Below are positions 15,866 through 22,881 of a stretch of DNA of 25,579 nt, one piece after another. The stretch is from positions 1 through 25,579 of IMG/VR virus record IMGVR_UViG_3300038696_000498, one strand, 5' to 3'. The stretch's first letter is position 1. Each line of letters starts with the position of its first letter. The notes beneath the pieces were generated by a model. That model was not told where the DNA came from and did not search any database. It worked only from the letters and a program-made list of their open reading frames with translations. Source of the stretch: a virus. The translations under genes and the position numbers were made by a program.

Positions 15866-16579
15866 GTGCGGGTAGTAAAGCAAAATTGGGTAGTCAGATC
15901 GCGCGGGTCAGAGGGCGCATTAACTGATGCGCAAGTCTATAGGCTGGCCACGGAGTTCGGTCTCTCAGAGGATTGTCTTCGTTGCCTTTCCAAAGACATC
16001 GCACACCCACTTTCTCCAGAGTTTTTTGTCGGTGACATTGTCAAAGTATTGAAACAGCAAGACAAAAGTTCTGCAGAAATCGACAAACTGATAAAAAATA
16101 TCCGTCAGGCGGAAATTCGTCTCATAAAAGCCACGGCGCAAATCCGTGAGACCAGCATCCAGTTTCCAAATGTCGGGCAAGGCATCGAAGACCCTAATAT
16201 TTGGCTGACGACAGAACTCGGCATGTCGACCCAAAACGTCCAATTCATCAGGAGACTTTTGGAAAAAAGTACCAAAAAATACTCTGCGAGTTACTTTGGA
16301 GAGCCCGACAAAAGATCGAACCGTGACCATCGACAGGGGTCAGTTTTATTCGCCATTTTTGACGCTTGGAAGGCATCCGGCCGCAAAGTGACCATTTCCA
16401 CAAACGCGGTCACCTCAGAGCGCACCGGTCCATTGGTCGATTTCGCCGACGCGGTCATCTCATGTGTGACCAACCCAGTTATCCAGCTCAAAGGCGAAAC
16501 GGTCTGGCAAGCCATAAAGCGATGGCAGAAACTCAGGAAGCTAGAAGACAAAGTGGATCAATTCCCAAAAAATAGCTGA
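15866..16579 (+). CDS. Hypothetical protein, about 237 aa
   Basis: I do not recognise this protein. The open frame extends to a GTG at 15824, but the GTG at 15866 has AAAGGA 6 bases upstream and is preferred; no ATG is available near the start. The sequence is soluble and rich in charged residues. A helical middle part (VKVLKQQDKSSAEIDKLIKNIRQAEIRLIKATAQIRET, about 70-110) could form a short coiled coil. The C-terminal third (FAIFDAWKASGRKVTISTN, then SERTGPLVDFADAVISCVTNP) looks like a compact alpha/beta region. An ATG at 15816 in another frame has a good GAGGAT site but meets a stop after 19 codons, so a frameshift near the start cannot be excluded. It stands alone between the defence island and the phage genes. 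Confidence 0.65.
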   Translation: MRVVKQNWVVRSRGSEGALTDAQVYRLATEFGLSEDCLRCLSKDIAHPLSPEFFVGDIVKVLKQQDKSSAEIDKLIKNIRQAEIRLIKATAQIRETSIQFPNVGQGIEDPNIWLTTELGMSTQNVQFIRRLLEKSTKKYSASYFGEPDKRSNRDHRQGSVLFAIFDAWKASGRKVTISTNAVTSERTGPLVDFADAVISCVTNPVIQLKGETVWQAIKRWQKLRKLEDKVDQFPKNS

Positions 16580-16625
16580 TACTCACACTTTGTGACGTCA
16601 GGCCAGGCGAGTGCATGGTCACGCG

Positions 16626-16799
16626 ATGACACGCGTTCCCGCCCTTCCCTCTTCTGACCCGTCTGCTGATGCGCAGATCGACGCTGCGGTGATGCGGTTG
16701 GCTGATCTGTTTGCGCAGCAGGTGGCGCGGGAATTGGCGGCGGATGCTCCTGACGCGAAGGATACGCCCAATGCCAGCACAGCCCCACAAAAAGACTGA
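16626..16799 (+). CDS. Small hypothetical protein upstream of an excisionase-like gene
   Basis: This 57-aa protein (MTRVPALPSSDPSADAQIDAAVMRLADLFAQQVARELAADAPD and a short tail) has one predicted amphipathic helix and no known domain. A GTG at 16611 in the same frame is an alternative start. Its 3' end overlaps the next gene by 29 bp, so the two are probably translated together. I recall similar gene pairs in front of recombinases in Rhodobacterales, but no recombinase is present here. Confidence 0.55.
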   Translation: MTRVPALPSSDPSADAQIDAAVMRLADLFAQQVARELAADAPDAKDTPNASTAPQKD

Positions 16800-16980
16800 C
16801 AAACCCCGCACACTTCTGACTGTGAAGGACGTGGCGGAACTGGACAACTGCTCCGAGAAGACGGTGCGCCGCGCGATCTCTGCGGGGCTGTTGGAGGTGA
16901 TCCGCGTCGGCCCCGGCGGACGCTTGTTGCGTATCGATCCGGCCGCACACGCGGCCTATCGCGCAACTTCCGCCTGGTAG
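16771..16980 (+). CDS. Excisionase/MerR-like helix-turn-helix protein
   Basis: This is a 69-aa DNA-binding protein. The segment TLLTVKDVAELDNCSEKTVRRAISAGLLEVIRVGPGGRLLRIDPAAHAAY is a standard HTH_17 fold: a helix-turn-helix followed by a short beta wing. Proteins of this kind act as excisionases or small regulators in phages and integrative elements. The ATG at 16771 overlaps the upstream small gene; an in-frame start at 16711 would lie deep in that gene and is less likely. In a complete prophage one would expect recombinase or terminase genes nearby. Here the cut portal gene follows within 80 bp, so this gene sits at the edge of a deletion. Confidence 0.75.
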   Translation: MPAQPHKKTDKPRTLLTVKDVAELDNCSEKTVRRAISAGLLEVIRVGPGGRLLRIDPAAHAAYRATSAW

Positions 16981-17055
16981 GGCTTTGTGTCCACCAAAGT
17001 CCATTGATGACAACGCCTTACGCCCCTCTCGGGAAGACAGCCTCGCCAGAACTGA

Positions 17056-17538
17056 CTCTCGAACTCGCGCTTGGCCCTCATCGAATTCCGCCGCCGCGTC
17101 TCCGCCTGGCAGCATTCGGTAATGGTGTATCAACTCTGCCGTCCGGTATATGCGCGCTGGTTGGATTTGGCCGTGCTCTCAGGCGCGCTCACCCTGCCCG
17201 GCTATGAAAGGGCGCGCCCGCGCATGATGGCCGCCGACTGGCTGCCCACGAAATGGGATTGGGTCGATCCGCTCAAAGACGCCAATGCCGAAATCGCCCA
17301 GATCGAAGCTGGCCTCAAATCCCGCAGCCAGGCCATCGCCGAGCGGGGCTATGACGCAGAACAAGTTGATCGCGAAATTGCTGCAGAGCGGGAACGTGAG
17401 CGATCGCTAGGTCTTGATTTCCGCCGGCCAGGATCGCCTGCGCAGGGCGTGCAGGCCGTACCAACCGCGGAAGACATCATTGAAACAGAGAAACCTGATT
17501 CCCAAGATCGACCAACCACCGCAGCAGAGGAAGGATAA
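17056..17538 (+). pseudogene. Phage portal protein (lambda gpB-like), C-terminal fragment
   Basis: The frame reads LALIEFRRRVSAWQHSVMVYQLCRPVYARWLDLAVLSG, then RMMAADWLPTKWDWVDPLKDANAEIAQIEAGLKSRSQAIAERGYDAEQVDREIAAERERE. This is the C-terminal third of lambda-type portal proteins, which form the dodecameric DNA entry ring. Portal proteins are about 500 aa; only about 160 remain. A TGA at 17053-17055 precedes the homologous part, and no N-terminal portal or terminase sequence is found in the 75 bp back to the HTH gene. The fragment therefore results from a deletion and cannot form a portal. A TTG at 17071 could initiate a shortened product. Confidence 0.85.
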
Positions 17539-17544
17539 TAACGT

Positions 17545-17943
17545 TCATCCCTGAATGAGGCGGACACCGGGCAGGCGCGCGGCTTTTCGATCGAAGGTCA
17601 CCAATTCCACAGCGCCAAACCGCTTGGCGGCTGCGGCAATCATCAAGTCAGCAAAGCCAAAACCGTCACTGCGGTAGAGCTCTAGCGCAGGCGCAACCTC
17701 ATCAGCGCCTTCGATGTCCAGCTCGGTTGCCGATAACAAACCGTCGAAAGCAACAGCAATCTCAGCTCGACTGAACCGATAGGCACGCTCAAGCACCCAG
17801 ACAAGTTCGATCAAAACCTCGCGGCTGACAAAACCCCGCGCGTCATCGGTTAATTGGTCGATTATATTTGTGGCCAGTTGCGCCTGTGCAGGGTCGTCTT
17901 GCACGAGAAAGCGCACAAGAACATTGGTATCGAGCGCGATCAC
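17545..17943 (-). CDS. vapC: PIN-domain toxin, VapC type
   Basis: This 132-aa protein is a predicted magnesium-dependent ribonuclease of the PIN fold. The acidic residues are visible in MIALDTNVLVRFL (D5), EVLIELVWVLE, DGFGFADLMIAAAAKR and LVTFDRKAARLPGV. VapC toxins cut tRNA or rRNA and stop growth until neutralised by their antitoxin; the target here is unknown. It starts with GTG in a GTGA overlap with the antitoxin stop, the usual toxin-antitoxin layout. The pair is on the strand opposite to the phage genes and lies between the portal remnant (6 bp away) and the protease gene. Confidence 0.92.
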   Translation of the reverse strand: MIALDTNVLVRFLVQDDPAQAQLATNIIDQLTDDARGFVSREVLIELVWVLERAYRFSRAEIAVAFDGLLSATELDIEGADEVAPALELYRSDGFGFADLMIAAAAKRFGAVELVTFDRKAARLPGVRLIQG

Positions 17944-18191
17944 CGAACGAGAGCCGCGCTATCCGTTGCACCGGCTGCAATCGCCTCATTCATCTCCTCC
18001 AAGGAGACGGGCTTCTGACCAGACCTTGAAAGGATGCCCCGCAATTCCTTAACAGAGCGCGCCTTCAGGATCCGCACCTCACCGTCGAGGATCAGGTAGC
18101 GAACCTTGTCCCCGCTGGACAGGCCAAGCGTAGCCCGCACATCTCTCGGCAGGGTGGTCTGGCCTTTTACTGTCACTGTCGATTCATGCAT
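17940..18191 (-). CDS. vapB: AbrB/SpoVT-type antitoxin, VapB role
   Basis: This 83-aa protein begins with an AbrB/MazE swapped-hairpin DNA-binding domain (STVTVKGQTTLPRDVRATLGLSSGDKVRYLILDGEVRI). A C-terminal tail (SVKELRGILSRSGQKPVSLEEMNEAIAAGA) follows, of the kind that binds the toxin. In this family the antitoxin, alone or with toxin, represses its own promoter. An AAGGA site about 8 bases before the ATG supports the start. Its promoter must lie in the 51-bp gap shared with the divergent protease gene, so the antitoxin may also affect phage gene expression there; that is inference. Confidence 0.9.
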   Translation of the reverse strand: MHESTVTVKGQTTLPRDVRATLGLSSGDKVRYLILDGEVRILKARSVKELRGILSRSGQKPVSLEEMNEAIAAGATDSAALVR

Positions 18192-18242
18192 CGGCGCATT
18201 CCTTACATATTTCGGTGTCTCCTTACCATATGGAGATTAGAA

Positions 18243-19757
18243 ATGCAAAACCAAGGACCAGTCCTGATGCTTCATGCCCGCATTGCCGCACGCGCGTTCA
18301 ACACGCCACTGCTTATTGAACCTTCAAAAGCCACGGCGTTTCTGTCAGGGTTTGGGCCACGCATTCTTGGGCGACAGGTCGAGATGCTGCATGGCGAGGG
18401 CGAAGAGGAAACCCGCGCTGCTGCCCTGCCCGCCCGCGCCAGCATTCTTGCAGGGAACCTAGCCGAGCGCCTGCGCCAACATGGTGATGCCCCCTACCCG
18501 GTTGTAGACGGCATCGCCGTGATCGAAATCTCCGGCGTGCTGATCCACCGCGGCGGCTGGATCGGGCAGTCGTCGGGCCAGACCAGCTATGAGGGCATCG
18601 CTGCCCAGATCGATGCAGCGGGCAATGATCCGGCCGTGCGCGCAGTCGCGCTCGAGATCGACAGCTTTGGCGGCGAGGTTGCCGGTGTTTTTGACTTGGC
18701 AGATCGCATTCGTGCTATCCGGGGCAGCAAGCCGGTCTGGGCCTTTGTGGCCGAACACGCCTTCTCGGCCGGCTATGCGCTGGCCAGCCAGGCGGATCGG
18801 ATCTTGCTACCCCGCACTGGTGCGGTGGGCAGCATCGGTGTGGTTGTGATGCATGCCGATATGAGTGGCCAGCTTGATCAGGAAGGCATGCGTGTCACGC
18901 TGATCCACTCCGGTGCACACAAGGTCGATGGCAATCCTTACGCGCCTTTGCCTGACGGGGTTCGCGCCGACATCCAGGGCGAAATCGATGTGCTGCGGTT
19001 TCTTTTTGCCGAAACCGTCGCAGCAGGCCGCGGTGGGCCTCTGACCCAGGATGCGGCTCTTGCAACCGAAGCGGCCACATATCGCGGCGTCGATGCCGTT
19101 GCCGCAGGCCTTGCTGATGAGGTCACCGATCTGGCAGGCGGGTTGAACGCGTTCCGGCAGGTCATATCCGGCGGTTCAGCATCCACGATCGCACGCCGAA
19201 TTCCCGCATCAGCACGCCAGACCATCACCCACCAAACCAGCTCCCGAAAGGAATTAGCCATGGCCCAAGTGCCCGATACCGAAACCACCTCGCCGGAGGA
19301 TGCCGATGGTCTGCAAATGGATGAGACAAGCAACACTTCTGATGCTGCACCAGCACATGATGATGCCTCCACGGCCGCCGGCGCGCCCGCTGCATTGGTA
19401 CCGGAAGCAAGCTTACCCACGCCACCTGCGCCCTCCACTGAAGAGGCGCCCGCCCCAGCGGCAGCACAACCCGGCAATCTGGCCGAAATCTCGGCGCAGC
19501 TGCGCGAGGCGGCCGCGGAGGTCGCCGAAATAGCCGCACAAGCCGGACGGCTCGGCATCGCCATTGATGCCGCACAGGCGCTTCGCGACGGGACCACACC
19601 AGAGGCTTTGCGCTCACTTGTATTGCAGCGCGCTGCCGCAGCAGCTGATGCCCGCGACATTGTGGCAGCACCCGCCTCGCCTGTTCTGCCGCAAACCAAA
19701 GAAAGTCCGATCATTGCCGCCGCAAAACGCGCGGCCTCTGCAGGCGCAAAGGGCTGA
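18243..19757 (+). CDS. S49-family prohead protease with C-terminal scaffold domain (lambda gpC-like)
   Basis: This 504-aa protein combines a SppA/ClpP-fold serine protease (about residues 80-300) with a C-terminal scaffold region. The nucleophile serine is in AFVAEHAFSAGYALASQADRI, followed by GAVGSIGVVVMHADMS, and the catalytic lysine is in IHSGAHKVDGNPYAPLP. In lambda-like phages it processes the capsid during prohead maturation. The start ATG at 18243 has GGAG 9 bases upstream; the open frame extends to 18186 but that part lies in the shared promoter region. From residue 340 the sequence is alanine/proline-rich and then helical (LAEISAQLREAAAEVAEIAAQAGRLGIAID), as expected for a scaffold. 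An internal start for the scaffold alone is visible. Confidence 0.92.
   Translation: MQNQGPVLMLHARIAARAFNTPLLIEPSKATAFLSGFGPRILGRQVEMLHGEGEEETRAAALPARASILAGNLAERLRQHGDAPYPVVDGIAVIEISGVLIHRGGWIGQSSGQTSYEGIAAQIDAAGNDPAVRAVALEIDSFGGEVAGVFDLADRIRAIRGSKPVWAFVAEHAFSAGYALASQADRILLPRTGAVGSIGVVVMHADMSGQLDQEGMRVTLIHSGAHKVDGNPYAPLPDGVRADIQGEIDVLRFLFAETVAAGRGGPLTQDAALATEAATYRGVDAVAAGLADEVTDLAGGLNAFRQVISGGSASTIARRIPASARQTITHQTSSRKELAMAQVPDTETTSPEDADGLQMDETSNTSDAAPAHDDASTAAGAPAALVPEASLPTPPAPSTEEAPAPAAAQPGNLAEISAQLREAAAEVAEIAAQAGRLGIAIDAAQALRDGTTPEALRSLVLQRAAAAADARDIVAAPASPVLPQTKESPIIAAAKRAASAGAKG
19260..19757 (+). CDS. Nu3-like scaffold protein from an internal in-frame start
   Basis: An ATG at 19260 lies in the protease frame and is preceded by AAAGGA 7 bases upstream, a ribosome site better than that of the protease itself. 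Translation from it would give a 165-aa acidic, alanine/proline-rich protein with a helical C-terminal half. Lambda makes its scaffold Nu3 from exactly such an internal start within gene C. The internal start codon is seen directly; its use is inferred from the lambda precedent. Confidence 0.65.
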   Translation: MAQVPDTETTSPEDADGLQMDETSNTSDAAPAHDDASTAAGAPAALVPEASLPTPPAPSTEEAPAPAAAQPGNLAEISAQLREAAAEVAEIAAQAGRLGIAIDAAQALRDGTTPEALRSLVLQRAAAAADARDIVAAPASPVLPQTKESPIIAAAKRAASAGAKG

Positions 19758-19788
19758 GTCCCACCCCATCCTCTTGCCCTGCCACCTG

Positions 19789-19826
19789 ATCCCCTGCCGC
19801 ACCTTCCCGGCAGGGGATTTCTTTTT
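19789..19826 (+). terminator. Intrinsic terminator between protease/scaffold and capsid genes
   Basis: A perfect 11-bp GC-rich stem pairs ATCCCCTGCCG (19789-19799) with CGGCAGGGGAT (19808-19818) around an 8-base loop and is followed by TTCTTTTT. It stands 31 bp after the protease stop and 26 bp before the decoration gene. It should lower read-through into the capsid genes or mark a second promoter for them. Confidence 0.85.
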
Positions 19827-19852
19827 GACCACTGATCACAAGGATCCCCGAC

Positions 19853-20233
19853 ATGACCGTCCTGACCCAGCCGCCCACCATGGGCGATGTTCTCAAATAC
19901 GAACTGAACCCCAACTTTACCCGTGAAACAGTGACCCTGCTGGCGGGCACCGCCTATCCCGTCGGCGCGGTACTTGGCAAAATCACCGCCAGCGGCAAAT
20001 ACAAGCTTGCGACCTCCGGCGGATCGGACGGCGCCCAAACGGCCGCAGCCGTGCTGCTCTATGCGGTCGACGCGACGACAGCAGATGCCACAGCCATCAT
20101 TCTTGCCCGCGGCCCCGCCATCGTCTCCAAAGCAGCGCTGGTCTTTGATGCCACCGTCGATGACGCAGCGAAGATTGCCACCAAGCACGGCCAGCTTGCA
20201 GCCCTCGGCATCATCCCACGCGATACCGCCTGA
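19853..20233 (+). CDS. Head decoration protein (lambda gpD-like)
   Basis: This 126-aa protein would be a trimeric capsid-stabilising protein on the outside of the head. It shows the family's N-terminal pattern MTVLTQPPTMGDVLKYELNPNFTRETVTLLAGTAYPVGAVLGKIT, an extended arm followed by a beta-rich core, and the late segment AILARGPAIVSKAALVFD. The length fits the family (110-130 aa). AAGGAT lies about 9 bases before the ATG. Position between protease and major capsid protein is as in lambda. It directly follows the terminator, so it may be the first gene of a separately transcribed capsid unit. Confidence 0.9.
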   Translation: MTVLTQPPTMGDVLKYELNPNFTRETVTLLAGTAYPVGAVLGKITASGKYKLATSGGSDGAQTAAAVLLYAVDATTADATAIILARGPAIVSKAALVFDATVDDAAKIATKHGQLAALGIIPRDTA

Positions 20234-20302
20234 TCCAGCAGAGCACCCCTTCTCATCATCGCGTTTACGCGCATCACCCCCTCATTCCCCCGGAGTTTCC
20301 CC

Positions 20303-21325
20303 ATGACCATTACCCGCAACCCGTTTGACGCGGGCGGCTATTCGCTCGCTGAAATGACGCAGGCCATCAACATCCTGCCTAATCTCTACACCCGCCTGGG
20401 CCAGATCGGCCTGTTTCGCTTTGAGGGCGTCACGCAACGCTCCATCGTGATTGAACAGCGCGAGGGCGTGCTGAGCTTGCTCCCATCCGTGCCACTGGGC
20501 GCGCCCGCCACCGTGGGCAACCGCGAACAGCGCTCGATGCGGTCCTTTGCGCTGCCCTGGATCCCGCATGATGACGTGATCCTGCCTGCAGATATCCAGG
20601 GGATGCCAGCGCTGGGTGTGTCGGACGCAGCCGATCCTTTGGTCGAGGTTATGAACCGCAAGCTCACACTGATGCGCCGCAAGCATGCCCAGACCCGCGA
20701 ATACATGGAGATGAATGCGCTGCGTGGCATCGTGAAAGACGGCGCGGGCACCACACTTTATGACTATTTCACCGAGTTTGGCCTCGAGAAGATCTCGATC
20801 GACTTTGTGTTTGGCACTGCTGGCACCAACGTCCAGGGCAAAGTCCGCAGCGTGCTGCGCGCCATGGAAGACAACCTGCTTGGCGAGACCATGACCACAG
20901 CCCATGCGCTGGTGAGCTCGGAGTTCTTCGACAAGCTGATTAGCCACCCCAAGACCGAAGAGGCCTATAAGTTCTTCTCCGCCACAGGTGGCCAGCCGCT
21001 GCGCGAGGACATGCGCAGGGCGTTTCCTTTTGCGGGGATCTTGTTCGAGGAATACAACGGCTCTGTCACGCTCTCGAACGGAACGTCAGAGCGGCTGATC
21101 CCGGCTGGTGAAGGGATCGCTTTTCCCTTGGGCACTTTTGATACATTCACCACCTATGGTGGGCCGGCCAATCTGCTGGAAACGGCCAATACGACTGGCC
21201 TGCCGCTCTATGCGCGACAGATGATCGACGCCAAAGGTCGCTGGATTGATTTGATGACGGAAAGCTCGATCCTGCCCGTGAACAAGCGTCCGCGCATGGC
21301 GATCCGCCTGCACTCTGGCAACTGA
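20303..21325 (+). CDS. Major capsid protein (lambda gpE-like)
   Basis: At 340 aa this has the length of lambda gpE. It contains family segments such as NPFDAGGYSLAEMTQAINILPNLYTRLGQIGLFRFEGVTQRSIVIEQREGVLSLLPS, VPLGAPATVGNREQRSMRSFALPWIPHDDVILPADIQG and the late EEYNGSVTLSNGTSERLIPAGEGIAFPLGTFDTFTTYGGPANLLETANTTG, which belong to the HK97-like fold of the gpE superfamily. GGAG stands 8 bases before the ATG. A small hairpin, CGCG TTTA CGCG, lies in the 69-bp gap to the decoration gene. The gene looks intact. Confidence 0.95.
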   Translation: MTITRNPFDAGGYSLAEMTQAINILPNLYTRLGQIGLFRFEGVTQRSIVIEQREGVLSLLPSVPLGAPATVGNREQRSMRSFALPWIPHDDVILPADIQGMPALGVSDAADPLVEVMNRKLTLMRRKHAQTREYMEMNALRGIVKDGAGTTLYDYFTEFGLEKISIDFVFGTAGTNVQGKVRSVLRAMEDNLLGETMTTAHALVSSEFFDKLISHPKTEEAYKFFSATGGQPLREDMRRAFPFAGILFEEYNGSVTLSNGTSERLIPAGEGIAFPLGTFDTFTTYGGPANLLETANTTGLPLYARQMIDAKGRWIDLMTESSILPVNKRPRMAIRLHSGN

Positions 21326-21337
21326 GGCTGATCCGCA

Positions 21338-21682
21338 ATGACAGTGTTCACTGCAGCCCTCGACGTGCTGTTCATGGATCCGAACCTTGCGACCCCAGCG
21401 CTGTATCAGCAGATGGGCGTCGGGCCGGTGGTGGCGATCCGCGTGATGCGCCGCAGTCCGGATCGCATGGTCGAATTTGGGGCAGCGCGGCTGGTCAGTG
21501 ACAGCGTCATTCTGGATGTGCGGGTGTCTGACTGTCCGGCACTGGCGGCGGGCGACCGCTTCGAGATCGAGGCGGAGATCTTTGTGGTGCAGGGAACGCC
21601 ACAGCGTGATCGCGAGCGGCTGGTCTGGACAGTAGAACTCCTGCCATGGTGGCCCGATCCGCACGCAGACGTCACGATGTAA
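21338..21682 (+). CDS. Head-tail joining protein (lambda gpFII-like)
   Basis: This 114-aa protein lies directly after the major capsid gene, where lambda has FI/FII. The sequence begins MTVFTAALDVLFMDPNLATPALYQQMGVGPVVAIRVMRRSPDRMVEFG, and its second half is beta-rich (DRFEIEAEIFVVQGTPQRDRERLVWTVELLPW), as in gpFII, which caps the filled head and accepts the tail. Assignment rests on position, length and overall pattern rather than on a diagnostic motif. The gap to the capsid gene is 12 bp and to the next gene 15 bp, so they are co-transcribed. Confidence 0.75.
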   Translation: MTVFTAALDVLFMDPNLATPALYQQMGVGPVVAIRVMRRSPDRMVEFGAARLVSDSVILDVRVSDCPALAAGDRFEIEAEIFVVQGTPQRDRERLVWTVELLPWWPDPHADVTM

Positions 21683-21697
21683 CGCAAGGAAACCCAA

Positions 21698-22555
21698 ATG
21701 ATCCGCATGGATATCACGGGCGATATCGCAGATATGATGGCATCAGAAATCACCGCTGGCGAAAAGGCCGTCACCAAGGCGGTTGACGATGCCGGCACGG
21801 AGCTGAAGACCGCCTGGCGCGGCCAGATTACTGGTGCAGGACTTGGACAGCGTCTATCGCGCACGATCCGCTCAGCGCACTATCCCAAGGGCCAGCCCAG
21901 TCTGAATGCAGCAGCGCTCGTTTGGTCAAAAGCCCCGGTGATCATCGGCGCGCATGATACAGGCCCGCTAATTCGGTCAAAAGAGGGGTTTTGGCTGGCA
22001 ATCCCCACCGAAGCTGCGGGCAAGTCAACACGCCGCGGCCGCATCACCCCGGTGGAGTGGGAGCGACGGCGCGGTCTGCGACTGCGGTTTATCTACCGCC
22101 GCCGCGGACCGAGCCTGCTGGTCGCCGAAGGACGGCTCAACAACCGCGGGGTCGGTGTGGCATCGCGCTCAAAAACCGGACGCGGGCTAACCACCGTGCC
22201 GATCTTCCTGCTGGTCCCGCAAGTGAAGCTGCGCAAGCGGCTCGATCTCGATCGGGACGCAAAAGCAGCACAGGCGCGGATACCGCGGGCGATTGTGGCA
22301 AATTGGGTGGAGAGCAAAGTAAAAACGAGAGCCCAAACCTTGCCAGTGCGACCCCAAACGCGACTTCGCATTGCAATCTATTGCATCACCGATTGGCCGT
22401 GCATTGATCAATATCAACGCCAATCCCGTTTCCTGCGGCTGTACTGCAGACTGGGGTGTTTTACGATTCTCTTGTTTGTATGGCCCTTCGGGCCAGCCGT
22501 CGTCCTTCCCGAGACGCAGCAACGGCTGGCCCACTTCAAAGCCGGGCTCGGGTGA
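21698..22555 (+). CDS. Minor tail protein (gpZ position, DUF6441-like) with atypical C-terminus
   Basis: The first 205 residues resemble the DUF6441 phage proteins that occupy the place of lambda gpZ. They begin MIRMDITGDIADMMASEITAGEKAVTKAVDDAGTELKTAWRGQI, contain PVEWERRRGLRLRFIYRRRGPSLLVAEGRLN, and have a late IFLLVPQVKLRKRLDLDRDAKAAQARIPRAIVANWVESKVK. They help tail completion or head joining. Homologues usually end near NWVES; here 75-80 further residues follow, including a hydrophobic run (LGCFTILLFVWPFGPAVVLP) and several cysteines not typical of a tail protein. This tail may be read-through into unrelated DNA after a lost stop codon. The next gene starts 16 bp later. Confidence 0.8.
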   Translation: MIRMDITGDIADMMASEITAGEKAVTKAVDDAGTELKTAWRGQITGAGLGQRLSRTIRSAHYPKGQPSLNAAALVWSKAPVIIGAHDTGPLIRSKEGFWLAIPTEAAGKSTRRGRITPVEWERRRGLRLRFIYRRRGPSLLVAEGRLNNRGVGVASRSKTGRGLTTVPIFLLVPQVKLRKRLDLDRDAKAAQARIPRAIVANWVESKVKTRAQTLPVRPQTRLRIAIYCITDWPCIDQYQRQSRFLRLYCRLGCFTILLFVWPFGPAVVLPETQQRLAHFKAGLG

Positions 22556-22571
22556 GAGTAATGGGGTGAGT

Positions 22572-22760
22572 ATGCGTGAAATGACGCTAGAGAAGGTTGA
22601 TGGTGAGCATGTCTGCAACTGGTGTTTTGCCAGGGACGAAACCGTGCTGCATGATGCCGAGACCAATACCTACTGGCACCCCGATTGCATTGAGATCGCG
22701 GGCGACACGATCCACCACATGAAGGACTGGTTGCCGTTCAAAAAGAAGAAAAGCTCCTGA
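22572..22760 (+). CDS. Small zinc-finger-like protein, 62 aa
   Basis: The protein reads [62 protein letters not shown]. The CNWC pair followed by HPDC suggests one zinc site in a treble-clef-like fold. The open frame extends back to 22371, but the upstream part overlaps the tail gene; GGGGTGAG just before the ATG at 22572 favours the short form. The function is unknown. It lies on the plus strand just before two minus-strand tRNA genes, in an interruption of the tail gene order. Confidence 0.6.
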   Translation: MREMTLEKVDGEHVCNWCFARDETVLHDAETNTYWHPDCIEIAGDTIHHMKDWLPFKKKKSS

Positions 22761-22792
22761 AAGCGTAGGTCGCGCATTATCAGATCGTGCCC

Positions 22793-22878
22793 TGGTGCCC
22801 CCTGCCGGACTCGAACCGGCACGGCCTTGCGGCCAAGGGATTTTAAGTCCCTGATGTCTACCATTCCACCAAGGGGGC
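22793..22878 (-). tRNA. tRNA-Leu (anticodon UAA)
   Basis: Read on the minus strand, the acceptor stem GCCCCCT pairs with AGGGGGC, followed by discriminator A and an encoded CCA. The anticodon loop is CTTAAAA between GGGA and TCCC, giving anticodon UAA. A long variable arm (GGCCGCAAGGCC region) marks it as a class II leucine tRNA, and the T-loop is GTTCGAGTC. It decodes UUA, a rare codon in GC-rich hosts. It is separated by 3 bp from the next tRNA gene. Confidence 0.95.
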
Positions 22879-22881
22879 ACG

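Noticed and set aside
18938-20188. 416-aa minus-strand open frame across the protease, terminator and decoration genes
   Set aside because: Its product is low complexity (Ala, Gly, Ser, Arg), crosses an obvious terminator and three features of the plus strand, and has no domain.
20282-20947. 221-aa minus-strand open frame opposite the major capsid gene
   Set aside because: It is a codon-bias shadow of an unmistakable capsid gene, with no ribosome site or motif.
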